A stretch of 64,000 nucleotides of DNA from an uncultured Luminiphilus sp. (GTDB lineage: Bacteria > Pseudomonadota > Gammaproteobacteria > Pseudomonadales > Halieaceae): positions 186,001-250,000 of the forward strand of contig CALSUB010000001.1 in the NCBI GenBank assembly GCA_943789425.1, given 5' to 3'. Position 1 is the stretch's first letter. Each line of letters starts with the position of its first letter. Under the pieces are notes generated by a model, which saw only the letters and a program-made list of their open reading frames with translations, was not told where the DNA came from and did no database searches. Position numbers and translations under genes: made by a program. Below are positions 8,215 to 19,845 of this stretch, piece by piece.

Positions 8215-9116
8215 TGGCCGAAATGGGTCCGCAAAAGTTAGTGATCGCGATTTCCTCACGAGCACTTTTCAATCTGGATGACGCGCACCATATTTTTCAA
8301 ACAGAGGGATTAGAAGCGTACTCGGCTTATCAGATTGAGAAAGAAGACGACATCCTAGAACCCGGTCAGGCCTTTGCGATGGTGAAAAAGTTGTTAGCGC
8401 TCAACCAGCAGCTCAGCGAACCCTTGGGCATTGAGGTGATTTTGCTCTCGCGCAATAGCGCTGATACCGGATTGCGGGTCTTTAATTCCATTGAGCATTA
8501 CGGTCTGGGTATTACCCGAGCGGCTTTTTGTGGCGGCGAGCCGCCCTGGCGTTACATTGAGGCATTCGGCTGCCAGTTATTTCTATCCGCTGAGAGCGAG
8601 GATGTCCGAGTCGCACTGGCTAATGGCGTGGCCGCTGCAACGCTGGTTTCCAGAGCGGCCGGTGATATGGGAGATCAGCAGCTTCGCATCGCCTTCGATG
8701 GCGACGCGGTAGTCTTTTCAGATGAAGCAGAGCGCGTGTACAAAGAGGAGGGCCTCGACGCTTTTGCGGCCAGTGAATCTGCCGCGCGAAAGCAACCGTT
8801 GATGGGTGGCCCCTTTAAGCATTTCTTGTCTTCATTACAGCGTTTGCAGCAAGCGCTACCGGCAGAAGATCCCCCATTGCGGACGGCGCTGGTGACCGCG
8901 CGCTCGGCGCCAGCACACGAGCGTGTCATTAGAACGTTGCGCGCCTGGGATATCCGCATTGATGAGTCTATTTTTCTCGGCGGCTTGACAAAGACGGCGT
9001 TTCTCACCGCGTATCGCGCCGACGTTTTTTTTGATGATCAACAGTCGCACTGTGAGCACGCAAGCGGTCATGTCCCGACGGGTCATGTGCCCCACGGTGT
9101 CGCCAATAAAAAATAA
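8214..9116 (+). CDS. Cytosolic 5'-nucleotidase (NT5C1-like family)
   Basis: A 300-aa protein matching the cytosolic 5'-nucleotidase family, which dephosphorylates nucleoside monophosphates. Recognisable segments are LVIAISSRALFNLDDAHHIF near the N-terminus, EVILLSRNSADTGLRVFNSI, the central VVFSDEAERVYKEEGLDAF, and GGLTKTAFLTAYRADVFFDDQ at the C-terminus. Its start overlaps the stop of the symporter gene. The pairing with an amino-acid symporter gives no clear pathway. The C-terminal tail after residue 285 is short and rich in His and Gly. Confidence 0.8.
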   Translation: MAEMGPQKLVIAISSRALFNLDDAHHIFQTEGLEAYSAYQIEKEDDILEPGQAFAMVKKLLALNQQLSEPLGIEVILLSRNSADTGLRVFNSIEHYGLGITRAAFCGGEPPWRYIEAFGCQLFLSAESEDVRVALANGVAAATLVSRAAGDMGDQQLRIAFDGDAVVFSDEAERVYKEEGLDAFAASESAARKQPLMGGPFKHFLSSLQRLQQALPAEDPPLRTALVTARSAPAHERVIRTLRAWDIRIDESIFLGGLTKTAFLTAYRADVFFDDQQSHCEHASGHVPTGHVPHGVANKK

Positions 9117-9216
9117 TTTATTCTAAGAATTAGATTTTTATTACCAAATGCTGGATCCTCCTTGCAAAGCCGGTTAGGCTTTTAGGACAGGAGTCGCTCC
9201 GAGGAGCCTTGGTAGT

Positions 9217-10191
9217 ATGAAACTGCAACAATTACGCTATATCTGGGAAGTCGCGCATCACGACCTCAACGTGTCGGCAACGGCTCAGAGCCTCTTTACC
9301 TCTCAGCCCGGTATTAGCAAGCAAATTCGCCTGTTGGAAGATGAGCTGGGCGTCGAGGTGTTCGCTCGCAGTGGCAAACATTTGACGCACATCACACCGG
9401 CCGGTGAAGTCATTCTGGAGCTGGCGGGGGAGATGCTTCGCAAGGCGGACGCGATCAAGCGCGTCGCTCAAGAGTTCTCTGACGAGCGATCGGGCACACT
9501 GTCGATTGCGACGACCCATACTCAGGCGCGATACGTGCTGCCTGAAATCATTCAGCGCTTTATGCGCCAATATCCCGACGTCTCACTTGCTATGAAGCAG
9601 GGTACGCCGCCCCAGGTTGCGCAGATGGCAGCAGACGGAGAGGTGGATTTTGTGATCGCGACCGAGGCGCTGAATCAGTTGTCGAGCCTCATTACCCTGC
9701 CTTGTTATCGCTGGAACCGCTGTGTAGTGGTACCTCATGGGCATCCGCTTGCCGAGCTTCAACATTGCTCATTGGAGGCGATTGCTGAACACCCCATCGT
9801 GACCTATACAACCGGATTCACAGGTCGCACGAAGTTGGACGAGGCCTTTAATGATAGAGGCCTGCACCCTAAAGTCGTTTTTACCGCAGTCGACGCTGAT
9901 GTTATCAAAACCTATGTTCGGCTTGGTTTGGGTATTGGCCTGATTGCGGGCATGGCCTACGACGAGCAACTGGATCATGATCTTGTGAAGATTGATGCCT
10001 CGCATCTGTTTGCCACTTCTGTGACCAGCCTCGGATTCCGCAAGGGGACGTTTTTGCGTGGCTATATGCACGATTTCATACATGAGCTTGCGCCGCATTT
10101 GGGGCGGGAGCTGGTTCAGGAGGCCTTATCGAGGGCGAAGCTAGTCGACCGAGTCGCCTTATACGAGGGTATCGAACTTCCTGAGCATTAA
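9217..10191 (+). CDS. cysB: LysR-type transcriptional regulator CysB
   Basis: A 324-aa LysR-family activator of cysteine biosynthesis and sulfur assimilation, responding to N-acetylserine or sulfur status in characterised homologues. The N-terminal winged helix-turn-helix begins MKLQQLRYIWEVAHHDLNVSATA and includes FTSQPGISKQIRLLEDELG. The effector domain carries the CysB-typical TTHTQARYVLP and KQGTPPQVAQM. The length matches E. coli CysB exactly. The stop overlaps that of the convergent pabB. The preceding 100 bases are AT-rich and may hold its promoter. Confidence 0.96.
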   Translation: MKLQQLRYIWEVAHHDLNVSATAQSLFTSQPGISKQIRLLEDELGVEVFARSGKHLTHITPAGEVILELAGEMLRKADAIKRVAQEFSDERSGTLSIATTHTQARYVLPEIIQRFMRQYPDVSLAMKQGTPPQVAQMAADGEVDFVIATEALNQLSSLITLPCYRWNRCVVVPHGHPLAELQHCSLEAIAEHPIVTYTTGFTGRTKLDEAFNDRGLHPKVVFTAVDADVIKTYVRLGLGIGLIAGMAYDEQLDHDLVKIDASHLFATSVTSLGFRKGTFLRGYMHDFIHELAPHLGRELVQEALSRAKLVDRVALYEGIELPEH

Positions 10192-11546
10192 TGAGGTGCC
10201 TCTAAGGCCTTCATAATCGGTCCGATTTTATCGAGTGTTTCCTGATATTCGGCCTCCCAGTGAGAGCTGGCAGTGATGCCGCCCCCACCCCAGCAATAAA
10301 GTGAGGTGCCTTTGGCCTCGAGCGTGCGGATGGCAATACTGCTTTGCAGCCAGCCATCACCGGTCATCGCGAACAGTGAGCCGCAATAGGCCCCTCGAGC
10401 ATGTGGCTCGAGTTCGGCGATGATTTCGACCGCCCGCTTCTTGGGTGCGCCGGTAATCGAGCCGCCGGGTGATGAGGCAATCATGACGTTGCCAGCGCTG
10501 ATGCCGCTGGCAAGCCGCCCGGTAATCGTACTAATCAAGTGATGGACATTGTCAAAGCTATAGAGACCGCACAGCTCAGTGACCTTGACAGAGCCCGGCT
10601 CACAGAACCGACCTAAGTCATTGCGCAAGAGATCGGTGATCATGACATTCTCGGCGCGATCTTTATCTGAGCTCAGCAGTGAGACGGCTGATGCCCGATC
10701 GGCAGTCACATCAAGATGGCGAGCAGAGGTGCCTTTGATGGGCTGTGTCGTGATCACGCCATTGTGGATTTGTAAGAAGCGCTCGGGGGAGAGTGAGAGG
10801 ATCGTGTGATCCTCTCCATGTCGCAGGAAGCCAGAGAAACCCCCCGCAAGCTTGTCTCTCACTGCCTGATACGCCGCCCAGGTATCCCCTTGCAGCGTTG
10901 CTTTGAATCGCTGTGCATAGTTCACCTGGTAGCAATCGCCCGCAACAATATAGTCCTGTATGCGTCGTATGGCGTCGCGGTAATCGGTTTTGCTGATGGA
11001 GGGCTCAAAGGGTACGGTGATTGAAAAGGCGGGTTGGCACGTGGCTTCGCCACCCTGCAACGTGTCCTTGCCACTCTGCAGAATGGCACTGACGGCGTGT
11101 CGAGTGGCCTCGGGACAGTCGGAGTGGAAGAGCACCCGAGTCGAACGCGCGGCGAAATCCGACACCATCACCCAGTGATAAATATGCGCAGCTGATGCGC
11201 CGGGTTCAGCCGCCTCGCCAATGAGATAACGGGCGGGGGTATCGTAATCGAGGTGACCGATGGCGAGGCAGCTCCCCATGCTATCCGAGGATTGCACGGC
11301 CTCATCCGAGTGGTGGGCGCGAGTGAGTGCTGCTTCGATTGCTGCCATCCAGCGGCTCATATCACCTGAATAATGCTGCAAGGTATGGCGGGCACTTGGT
11401 AAGGCGGTGAGCAATTCTCGCTCGGTGCCGCCGGTTTGATTACCACTATCTAGATAGGCAAAGCCGGGCAAGTGAGCAAACAAGCCCGCCCATTCGACCA
11501 AGCTAGCCTCATAAGGCAGTGAAATGATGCGCTCTGTTAGCGACAT
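10188..11546 (-). CDS. pabB: Aminodeoxychorismate synthase component I
   Basis: A 452-aa chorismate-binding enzyme that, with the PabA amidotransferase, makes 4-amino-4-deoxychorismate for folate synthesis. Signatures include PERFLQIHNGVITTQPIKGT, the SSPGGSITGAPKKRAVEII block with the PIKGT/GAPK motifs, and the C-terminal GGGGITASSHWEAEYQET. The ATG at 11546 (MSLTERIISLPYEAS) is preceded by GAAGGG. The frame extends about 90 bases further but lacks a convincing start. It is convergent with cysB, the two stop codons overlapping. Confidence 0.92.
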   Translation of the reverse strand: MSLTERIISLPYEASLVEWAGLFAHLPGFAYLDSGNQTGGTERELLTALPSARHTLQHYSGDMSRWMAAIEAALTRAHHSDEAVQSSDSMGSCLAIGHLDYDTPARYLIGEAAEPGASAAHIYHWVMVSDFAARSTRVLFHSDCPEATRHAVSAILQSGKDTLQGGEATCQPAFSITVPFEPSISKTDYRDAIRRIQDYIVAGDCYQVNYAQRFKATLQGDTWAAYQAVRDKLAGGFSGFLRHGEDHTILSLSPERFLQIHNGVITTQPIKGTSARHLDVTADRASAVSLLSSDKDRAENVMITDLLRNDLGRFCEPGSVKVTELCGLYSFDNVHHLISTITGRLASGISAGNVMIASSPGGSITGAPKKRAVEIIAELEPHARGAYCGSLFAMTGDGWLQSSIAIRTLEAKGTSLYCWGGGGITASSHWEAEYQETLDKIGPIMKALEAPH

Positions 11547-11695
11547 AAATAACCCTTCGACCAACAGGGGTAAAATTGACAGGAAGCGGTAAGGATAAGT
11601 AATGTCGCGGTCTATGCACAGCGCGGTGTACACTTATCGGTTGATCAGCACCGCTGTGCATGAGAGCGCACCGTTTTTTATCTGAGAGCCCGTCA

Positions 11696-13417
11696 ATGAA
11701 CAATGGTACCGAGAAGGGCACCCGCGAGGGTGTGACCGTGTCACTAGAGAACCCGTTTACAGCCGCTCCGGTCGAGACAGACCCTGCTGGCCGTTACGAG
11801 GCAACGCTGCGCCGTGGTGCGGAGCTGCGTGAAAAGCCCCTCATGGCGGCCGGATCGCGTAATCGCCTTCGTCAGCACCTCAAGGGGCGGATGACGGTTT
11901 GGGAGCGAATCCGTTATCTGGCTGACGACACCCCCCATGTGCTGTATCAAAACTGGGGGCCGAATCTGGATGGTGCCTCGTTGGTCACCGCGATTATGTC
12001 GGTCAACGGACGCGATGTTGCGGTTTATGGGCACGATTTTACCGTGCGCGCGGGATCGATGGATGCCACGAATGGCAAGAAACTAGCGCGGCTTTTTGAG
12101 TTGGCTGCTAAGCGTCGGATTCCAGTGGTCGGTTTAAATGATTCTGCGGGCGCTTATATTCCCGCTGGTGTCGGCGGCCTCGATGGTTATGCTGATGCCT
12201 TTACCGCGCTGCGTAAAATCAGCGGCATTGTGCCCAGTATCATGTGCATGTTCGGTTTCAATGCGGGGGGTGGCAGTTACCTGCCGCGGCAAGGTAGTTT
12301 CTTGATTCAGCCGAAGGAGACCTTTTTCGGACTTACCGGGCCGGGCGTTGTGAAGAGCGTTTTGGGCGAGGATATTACGCCCGACGAACTGGGTGGGCCA
12401 ATGGTGCACAGCCAGACCGGTGTGACTGATTTTGTCGTTGAGGATGAAGTGGCAGCCCTCCGAAAGGTAAAAGAGCTGTTGCGCTATTTGCCCGACTCGA
12501 ATCAGTCGCTGGCCCCCTACAGGGAAACCTCTGACCCGATAGACCGTCGCACGGTTGACGTGGATATCCTTTTAAAAAAGGCGTTTAACTCTCCGACAGG
12601 ATTCAATACGCCCTTTGACATCAGCATCATGATTCAGCAGCTGTGCGATCACGGCGACTTTCTGGAAACGCAGGCGGATAGAGCGCGCAATACGGTCACA
12701 GCATTGGGCCGCATGGGCGGTAATGTGGTGGGGTTCGTCGCCAATAATTCTGCCGTTGCCTCCGGGCAAATCGACATCGATGCTGCGTATAAAAACGCCC
12801 GTTTTATTCGCTTTTGTAATTTGTACAACATCCCCGTGATATTCCTTGAAGATACGACTGGGTTTTTGCCGGGCCGAGAACAGGAGCACAGAGGCATCGT
12901 GCAGGCGGGTCGCGCGATGTTGGATGCGATTGTCGATCTGCGCACGCCTCGTTTTTTGGTGCTGGTGCGGAATGCTTTTGGCGGCGCGTATGCGTCCTAC
13001 AATAATTATGCGACGGGCGCGGATTTTGTCGTGGCGCTGCCGACTACGCGGGTCGCGGTGATGGGACCTGCGGGCGTGGAGTACGTGTATAAGGACGAAC
13101 TCAAGAAAATTCGGGCGAACCGCGACGCGCGTATTCAAACTGAGAGCGAGGCTCGTGTGGCTCAGGGTTTGTCCGTCACAGAGGCGAGCAAAGAGGCCGC
13201 CCTGGCCGTCGATGCGCTGATTAAAGCAGAAGAGGCGTCTCTTGCTCAGCGTTACGAACAGGAAATCATGAATCCCGACGAGGCGCTGAGTTTGGGTTCC
13301 ATTTCTGAGATTGTTATGCCCGCGGACCTACGCCACGTGTTGGCGCGCCAGATGGCGTTTTGTTTGCGTCATTACCAGCCTGGGCCGATGCAGTCGGTGC
13401 AGCGCGAATTTCATTGA
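11696..13417 (+). CDS. Propionyl-CoA carboxylase carboxyltransferase (beta) subunit
   Basis: A 573-aa acyl-CoA carboxylase beta subunit with tandem crotonase-like carboxyltransferase halves. It transfers the carboxyl group from biotin to the acyl-CoA. The N half contains [28 protein letters not shown] and [15 protein letters not shown]; the C half contains [14 protein letters not shown] and [13 protein letters not shown]. Substrate assignment to propionyl-CoA is inference from context, because the operon continues with the biotin subunit, epimerase, mutase and MeaB. An upstream in-frame ATG at 11660 exists; 11696 (MNNGTEKGT) is preferred but neither has a strong ribosome-binding site. Confidence 0.85.
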   Translation: MNNGTEKGTREGVTVSLENPFTAAPVETDPAGRYEATLRRGAELREKPLMAAGSRNRLRQHLKGRMTVWERIRYLADDTPHVLYQNWGPNLDGASLVTAIMSVNGRDVAVYGHDFTVRAGSMDATNGKKLARLFELAAKRRIPVVGLNDSAGAYIPAGVGGLDGYADAFTALRKISGIVPSIMCMFGFNAGGGSYLPRQGSFLIQPKETFFGLTGPGVVKSVLGEDITPDELGGPMVHSQTGVTDFVVEDEVAALRKVKELLRYLPDSNQSLAPYRETSDPIDRRTVDVDILLKKAFNSPTGFNTPFDISIMIQQLCDHGDFLETQADRARNTVTALGRMGGNVVGFVANNSAVASGQIDIDAAYKNARFIRFCNLYNIPVIFLEDTTGFLPGREQEHRGIVQAGRAMLDAIVDLRTPRFLVLVRNAFGGAYASYNNYATGADFVVALPTTRVAVMGPAGVEYVYKDELKKIRANRDARIQTESEARVAQGLSVTEASKEAALAVDALIKAEEASLAQRYEQEIMNPDEALSLGSISEIVMPADLRHVLARQMAFCLRHYQPGPMQSVQREFH

Positions 13418-13441
13418 TCAGTGGTTGGGAGAGACATCGTT

Positions 13442-16244
13442 TTGGGTATTCAGCACTATCTCAATAATCCCCTTATACACGCGGATCGGCGCGACAAGCT
13501 GTCTGCGTCGCCGTGGTGTGAGCGTTTTTTATGTAACGACTTAAGACCGCTGATTATCTGCCGTGGCCCGATTCGTAAAGAAGCCATGGACGTGTTCACG
13601 GAAATGGGCATCGATCAGTACGGCATCTTATTATCCGAAAAGGACTCGATTGTGTATCGCGGCGCGTTGGCGCCCGAGCTGAGGGTGCTGACCGACCCTG
13701 ACCGGGTGCACCGCGTGCCCGATTACAGCGGCGCGACCAAAGAAGAGCGTGAGCAGCGGATTGCCGACATCATCCACATCGCCCAACAGCATCGGCTACA
13801 ACGCTATTTTCGCTGGTTATGGATTTATGGCTGAAGATGAGCAGATGGTTGCGGCGATGGAAGCGGCTGGTCTGATTTTTATCGGTCCTTGTTCGCGAAC
13901 CGTTAGGCAGGCGGGATTAAAAGATGAGGCCAAACGCACTGCGCTCCGTGTAGGCGTCTCGGTCACGCCGGGCATTGATAACGGTACTACGCTGACGTTG
14001 TTGAAAAAGCATCCGGATAGAGCCGCGCTAGAGTCTGTGGTCGCAGAGCATGAGTTGGTGTTAGCGCCCAGTGACACTCCTGACGAGCAGCTCGAGAGCT
14101 TGGCTGAGCGTGTCTTGATGGCCAGCTACAGAAAGGGCATTGACCTCTATACCGTCGATGAGTTGAGTGAAACGCTGACCGAAGCCGTGATCAAGATGAG
14201 CGAGCAATATCCTCAAAATCGTGTCCGCTTAAAAGCCATTGGCGGCGGCGGCGGAAAAGGACAGCGAATCGTTGCCCTCGGTGACGCTGAAAAAACCCCC
14301 GAGTTGGTCCGAGAAATCCTGAATGAGGTCAAGACAACCGGGGTGGGTGACAACAAAAATGTGTTGGTTGAGTTGAATATCGAAACAACCCGACATCAGG
14401 AAATTCAGGTTATTGGTAATGGCGATTGGTGCATCACGCTGGGCGGCAGAGACTGCTCGCTGCAGATGCATGAGCAGAAACTGCTTGAGGTATCGGTCAC
14501 TCGCGAGTCATTGCTCGCAGCGCAGCAAAGAGCGAAGCATTCTGGCGCAGAGGAAGAGGCGGCCGTTCTGGCTCAGGATATTGTCACGTTAGATGCGATG
14601 GAAGATGAGGCAACGCGTTTTGGAGAGGCCGTTGGACTGGATTCTGTCTCGACCTTTGAGTGCATTGTCGACCGAGATCAGCATTTTTTTATGGAAATGA
14701 ATACTCGGATTCAAGTAGAACACCGCGTCTCTGAGTTGTGCTACGCCTTGCGCTTTTCGAATCCCGATGATGCGGAGGATGGCTTTGTCGTCGAATCATT
14801 GGTAGAGGCGATGGTGCTACTGGCGGCGCACGGACAACGGTTACCCAGGCCTGAGCGTGTTCCGAGGCTCTCAGATAGCCTGGAGGCTCGACTTAACGCC
14901 ACTAATGACGCCCTCCAGCCCAGCGCAGGAGGCATGGTGGAGTTCTGGTCGGACCCTATTGCTGGTGAGATTCGTGACGATCAGGGAATCAGCTTGCACA
15001 ATCCCGACACAGATGTGTTCATGGAATACACGTTGGCGGGCGCCTATGATTCGAACGTGGCACTGCTGCTGACAGTGGGTGGGGCGCGGGAGACCGCTTA
15101 TGAGCAAATGGCAGAAGTGCTGCGCTCGACGCGACTTCGTGGCAGAGATTTACAGACTAATCTCGCCTTTCACTACGGTCTGGTGCACTGGTTCTTAGGG
15201 CGTACGGTAAATGCTCGCCCCACTACGCGTTTCATTGTGCCTTACCTCACTGCAGTGGGTGAGTTAGCGCAGGAAGCGGGCAGGGTCGATATCAAAATCG
15301 CCTGGGAGCAATTATGCGCAACCAGAGTCGCTGCAGCAGGCGCCGAGGGTGCCGCTCTGCAATCGGTGTTGGCGGCGAAGGAAAGTTTGTTGATCAGGCC
15401 CATCATGCAGCTAATGGCATCCCCTCATTTGCTCTCTGGCTGGCTCAGTCAGAATCAACACGCCTTTCGATTTGAGCAAGGGCATTTTGAGTGGGCAGAT
15501 AATCCGGTGGAGGTGCTTGCCGACACCTATCATTTCTTGCGCCTTGACTGGAACGAGACGCTGCCTGCGTCCAGCACCATCTGGGACCATGACCATCAGA
15601 TTTTGACCGACGCAGAAGATTTTTATGCTGAGCTATCGCGGCAATTTGAATGCGATGACTGGGCTGCACTGTCACGGCTGATGACTCAGGAGGCGCCAGA
15701 GGGCGTAACGGGGCCTGACTGGGCAGCGATACAGGCTGCCCACAGTGGCTACCAAGCGGGAATGGAAATACTAGAGTGCCTGCCGGCAATGGCGCGCTTT
15801 ACTGGCTTTTACGATCTTGACGTGAATGCAGATATGACCATCACGTTTCCTGAGCGCCTCTTGGATGAGGCGCATCAGAAGGCGATGGCTAAGGCGCTTG
15901 CGCCGCCGCCGGTTGCCAAATCAAACGAGATTGTCGCTGAGAGTGGCGGAATGTTTTACGGTCGAGAGGCGCCCGAAGCGCCACTGTATGTGGAGCAGGG
16001 GCAGCATTTTGAGGCAGGTGAACCGCTTTATCTTGTTGAGGTCATGAAGATGTTCAACAAGGTATTCGCGCCTTTTGCCGGCACGATCGACGAGGTGCTG
16101 GTCGAGGGTGATGGCGTCATCATCGCCAAAGGGCAGCCGCTATTTCGAGTCACTCCCGACGAGAAGGTAGAAATTATCTCTGATGAGGAAATAGCCTTAT
16201 CGCGGAGAGCGCACACCACAGAGCTCGTTAAGCTCTTTATCTAG
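13442..16244 (+). CDS. Propionyl-CoA carboxylase biotin carboxylase/biotin carrier subunit (frameshifted)
   Basis: A biotin carboxylase fused to a C-terminal biotinyl domain, about 930 aa in total. The first frame (TTG at 13442, ribosome-binding site GGGAGAG) gives the biotin carboxylase N-domain ending IADIIHIAQQH. The second frame resumes with GYNAIFAGYGFMAEDEQ. One surplus base near 13794 breaks the gene between them. Downstream come the ATP-grasp loop AIGGGGGKGQRI, the catalytic segment EMNTRIQVEHRVSE, a long linker and the biotinylation motif EVMKMF (lysine codon at 16047). About 45 residues follow the carrier motif, more than usual. The frameshift would destroy an enzyme whose whole operon is otherwise intact, so I suspect sequencing error. 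Confidence 0.82.
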
Positions 16245-16267
16245 TGATGAATTAGGATATCCACCGA

Positions 16268-16681
16268 ATGATTACTGCACTTGACCACATCGCCATTGCC
16301 GTCCCTGAATTAGAAACAGCTGTGGCCCGTTTTTTGGGGGACTTTGGCCTGCAATATGACGGTGATGAGGTGGTTGAGGCTGAAAAAACCGCAACGGCTT
16401 TTTTCAGCGTGCCCGCGACGCACATCGAACTCGTCGCACCATTAGAGGGCACCGGCCCGATTGCCAGTTACTTGGAAAAGCGTGGCGGGGGGTTGCATCA
16501 CTTATGCTTTCGAACCGACGATATCGATGCGGATGTCGTGAGGCTCCGAGATAAGGGCTATCAATTCATAGGCGATAATCCTTCACCGGGAGCGCATGGC
16601 GCCAGAGTCATCTTTATTCACCCGAAGAGTTGTGGTGGTGTCTTAATTGAGTTGTCGCAGCCGGCTGAGGGCGTCGCATGA
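16268..16681 (+). CDS. mce: Methylmalonyl-CoA epimerase
   Basis: A 137-aa vicinal-oxygen-chelate protein that interconverts (S)- and (R)-methylmalonyl-CoA, linking the carboxylase to the mutase. The N-terminal [12 protein letters not shown] supplies the first metal His, [15 protein letters not shown] the second, and the C-terminal VLIELSQP the Glu ligand. The length is normal. Its stop overlaps the mutase ATG (ATGA), indicating coupled translation. Confidence 0.93.
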   Translation: MITALDHIAIAVPELETAVARFLGDFGLQYDGDEVVEAEKTATAFFSVPATHIELVAPLEGTGPIASYLEKRGGGLHHLCFRTDDIDADVVRLRDKGYQFIGDNPSPGAHGARVIFIHPKSCGGVLIELSQPAEGVA

Positions 16682-18825
16682 GTGTTTATGACCCGGAGGA
16701 ATCGACCCTTAGCGCCTGGGGACAGCTGGTAGAAAAGCAGAGTAAGGGCCTCACGCCAGAGGAATTCACTTGGCATACCCCCGAGGGTATTCCGCTGAAA
16801 ACCCTCTACACCGCTGAGGATATTCAGGAACTCCCCTACACCAATACGTTACCCGGATTCTCCCCCTATATTCGCGGGCCGCAGGCTACCATGTATGCCG
16901 GTCGCCGCTGGACGATTCGACAGTACGCGGGCTTCTCGACCGCGGAGGCGTCTAACGCGTTTTACCGTAAGGCGCTAGCGGCGGGCGGTCAGGGCATTTC
17001 AGTCGCCTTTGACCTAGCCACACATCGCGGCTATGACTCAGATCACCCTAGGGTGTCTGGTGATGTCGGCAAAGCGGGTGTGGCGATTGATTCTGTTGAG
17101 GACATGAAAATTCTTTTCGACGCTATACCGCTCGATAAGGTCTCGGTATCGATGACCATGAATGGCGCTGTGTTGCCTGTGCTGGCGGGTTATATCGTTG
17201 CAGCGGAAGAGCAGGGTGTTGAGCAAGCTGCGTTATCAGGAACGATTCAAAATGATATTTTGAAAGAGTTCATGGTCCGCAATACCTACATTTACCCGCC
17301 GACACCCAGCATGAAAATTATCGGCGACATCATCGCTTATTGCTCCGCTAACTTGCCAAAATTCAATACGATTTCAATTTCTGGATATCATATTCAGGAA
17401 GCGGGTGCGAACGCCGCTTTGGAGCTGGCTTATACCTTGGCGGATGGAAAGGAATATATCCAAACAGCGATCGCGGCTGGACTGCAGATTGATGATTTTG
17501 CACCGAGGCTCAGTTTCTTCTGGGGCATCGGCATGAATTTCTATATGGAAATCGCAAAGATGCGGGCTGCTCGATTGCTGTGGGCCGAAATTGTGGAAGG
17601 TTTTGCGCCGACCAATCCGAAAAGCTCGATGCTGCGGACGCATTGCCAAACATCCGGATGGTCACTGACAGAGCAGGATCCTTACAACAATATTGTGCGA
17701 ACAACGATTGAGGCCATGGCAGCAGTTTTTGGCGGCACGCAGTCGCTGCACACCAACGCGCTTGATGAGGCCATTGCGTTGCCGTCTGATTTTGCGGCCC
17801 GTATTGCCCGCAATACTCAGTTAATCCTGCAGGAGGAGACCGGTATTGGGCAGGTTGTGGATCCTTGGGGGGGATCCTACATGATGGAGCACTTAACAAA
17901 CGAAATGGCAGCCAAGGCGCGAGAATTGATCGTTGAGATCGACGAGCTTGGCGGTATGGCGGCAGCTATCGAGAGCGGTGTCCCCAAACTGAGGATTGAA
18001 GAAGCGGCGGCGAAAAAGCAGGCTCGAATTGATCGTGGCGAAGATGTCATCGTGGGCGTTAATAAGTTCCAAATTGACGAGCAGGATGTCGTTGATATTC
18101 TCGAGATCGACAACGAGCAAGTGCGAGAGGCCCAATTACGTCGCCTCGCTGACATCCGAGCGTCGCGCGACGATGAAGCGGTTATCGGCGTACTGAGTGC
18201 GCTGACAGAGGCGGCCCGCTCTGGGCAGGGCAACCTGTTGGAGCTGGCGGTTGAGGCGACTCGATGCCGTGCGACGGTAGGCGAGATCTCCGATGCGATG
18301 GAGCAGGTGTTTGGACGTTTTACCGCCAATTCGCAAACAGTGTCTGGCGTTTATGGGGCGGCTTATAAAGGGGATGCTGACTGGGAGAAGATCTCAATGG
18401 ACATAGATGCCTTTGTCGCAGCGCATGGGCGGCGACCTCGAATGCTCGTGGCGAAAATGGGCCAAGATGGTCACGATCGAGGCGCCAAAGTCGTTGCCAC
18501 TGCGTTTGCCGATGTGGGTTTTGATGTGGACCTCTCGCCGATGTTCTCCACGCCAAGCGAAGTGGCGCGTCAAGCAATCGAAAATGACGTGCATGCAGTG
18601 GGTGCATCGAGTCTTGCTGCCGGTCATAAGACCCTCGTTCCCGAGCTTATCGCAGCACTTCGAGAGCAAGGTGGGGACGATATTATCGTTATTGCTGGCG
18701 GCGTTATTCCCGCGCAGGACTATGATTTCTTGGAGCAAAGTGGTGTGGCGCTGATCTTTGGCCCGGGTACGCCGATTCCTGATGCTGCGAGAAAAGTGCT
18801 CGATGCCATTAACGCCAACAGCTGA
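16678..18825 (+). CDS. Methylmalonyl-CoA mutase
   Basis: A 715-aa adenosylcobalamin-dependent mutase converting (R)-methylmalonyl-CoA to succinyl-CoA. The N-terminal TIM barrel shows [29 protein letters not shown] (split here over residues about 58-86), [13 protein letters not shown], and [12 protein letters not shown]. The C-terminal B12-binding domain carries the DxHxxG motif as DGHDRG, then [11 protein letters not shown] and [10 protein letters not shown]. It is a complete single-chain alpha-type enzyme with no separate beta-chain gene. The adenosylcobalamin supply is not encoded in this window. It overlaps both mce and meaB. Confidence 0.96.
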   Translation: MSVYDPEESTLSAWGQLVEKQSKGLTPEEFTWHTPEGIPLKTLYTAEDIQELPYTNTLPGFSPYIRGPQATMYAGRRWTIRQYAGFSTAEASNAFYRKALAAGGQGISVAFDLATHRGYDSDHPRVSGDVGKAGVAIDSVEDMKILFDAIPLDKVSVSMTMNGAVLPVLAGYIVAAEEQGVEQAALSGTIQNDILKEFMVRNTYIYPPTPSMKIIGDIIAYCSANLPKFNTISISGYHIQEAGANAALELAYTLADGKEYIQTAIAAGLQIDDFAPRLSFFWGIGMNFYMEIAKMRAARLLWAEIVEGFAPTNPKSSMLRTHCQTSGWSLTEQDPYNNIVRTTIEAMAAVFGGTQSLHTNALDEAIALPSDFAARIARNTQLILQEETGIGQVVDPWGGSYMMEHLTNEMAAKARELIVEIDELGGMAAAIESGVPKLRIEEAAAKKQARIDRGEDVIVGVNKFQIDEQDVVDILEIDNEQVREAQLRRLADIRASRDDEAVIGVLSALTEAARSGQGNLLELAVEATRCRATVGEISDAMEQVFGRFTANSQTVSGVYGAAYKGDADWEKISMDIDAFVAAHGRRPRMLVAKMGQDGHDRGAKVVATAFADVGFDVDLSPMFSTPSEVARQAIENDVHAVGASSLAAGHKTLVPELIAALREQGGDDIIVIAGGVIPAQDYDFLEQSGVALIFGPGTPIPDAARKVLDAINANS

Positions 18826-19776
18826 GGCCATTCTCTCAGGTGATCGTCGCGCTTTGGCAAAGCCATCACGCTCGTAGAGAGCCAGCGCGTTGAAGATCGT
18901 CAGTCGGCACAGCAGTTATTGACCGCGTTATTGCCTCATACCGGAGGCAGTATTCGGGTCGGGATCAGCGGCGTTCCCGGCGTGGGCAAATCAACGTTCA
19001 TTGAGGCTTTTGGTTCTCAAGTGATCGAGCAGGGCCACCGTCTCGCCGTTTTAGCGGTCGATCCAAGTTCTCCTGTTGCGGGTGGCTCGATTTTAGGTGA
19101 CAAAACCCGGATGGAAACCCTGTCTCGTGCTGACGCCGCTTTTATCCGGCCCTCGCCGGCGGGGCGGGCGCTGGGTGGGGTGGCGGCCAAAACCCGCGAA
19201 TCGTTGTTGTTATGCGAGGCCGCGGGATTTGATGTGATATTGGTCGAGACAGTGGGTGTCGGGCAATCTGAGCATCAGGTCGCCAGCATGGTCGACTTTT
19301 TTCTGTTACTGATGTTGCCCGGAGGTGGCGATGAGTTGCAGGGCATTAAGAAAGGCATTCTTGAGTTGGCCGATGCTATCGTGGTGAACAAGGCCGATGG
19401 GGCCAGCGAGTCAATGGCACGCATCACACAACAGCATTATCGTGCGGCGATGTCGTTGCTGAGTCACGACGGATTCTGGGAGCCCCAAGTGATGACATGC
19501 TCTGCGCTCAACGGCCTGGGGCTTGAGGCTATTTGGGAAATGATCGCTCAATATGCCGATCTGGCCCGCGCTCAAGGAGCGTTCGAGCAAGCACGGGCCG
19601 ATCAGAACTTAACATGGATGCATCAGCTCATCGACGAGCTCCTGCGCGCGTCGGTCTCGAGTCACCCTTCGGTACAGTCAGCAATGGCCGATGTTGAAGC
19701 TGAGGTGAGACAGGCAAAAACGACACCGCTCGCCGCCGCACAAAGTATCTTGGCACTGTCTCGGCAGCCCGTCTGA
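18803..19776 (+). CDS. meaB: MeaB/ArgK-type GTPase, methylmalonyl-CoA mutase chaperone (frameshifted)
   Basis: A G3E-family P-loop GTPase that protects and reloads B12 on methylmalonyl-CoA mutase. The true start is probably the ATG at 18803, overlapping the mutase stop: this frame reads [20 protein letters not shown] and then hits a stop. The frame one base over resumes with [14 protein letters not shown] and runs to the end, so one base appears missing near 18861. The intact part has Walker [29 protein letters not shown] and NKAD. Without repair, the longest single frame would start at 18919 and lack the N-terminal helices. Located directly behind its client enzyme. Confidence 0.9.
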
Positions 19777-19845
19777 GCTGGGCTTCGTGCCGCCATAAAC
19801 ATGATGTCCTGAATCGGCCCGACCTCACTGTCACGGCAGTCAGTT

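Noticed and set aside
17877-18329. Long open frames antisense to methylmalonyl-CoA mutase
   Set aside because: Composition reflects the codon pattern of the sense gene; no family match or start signal.
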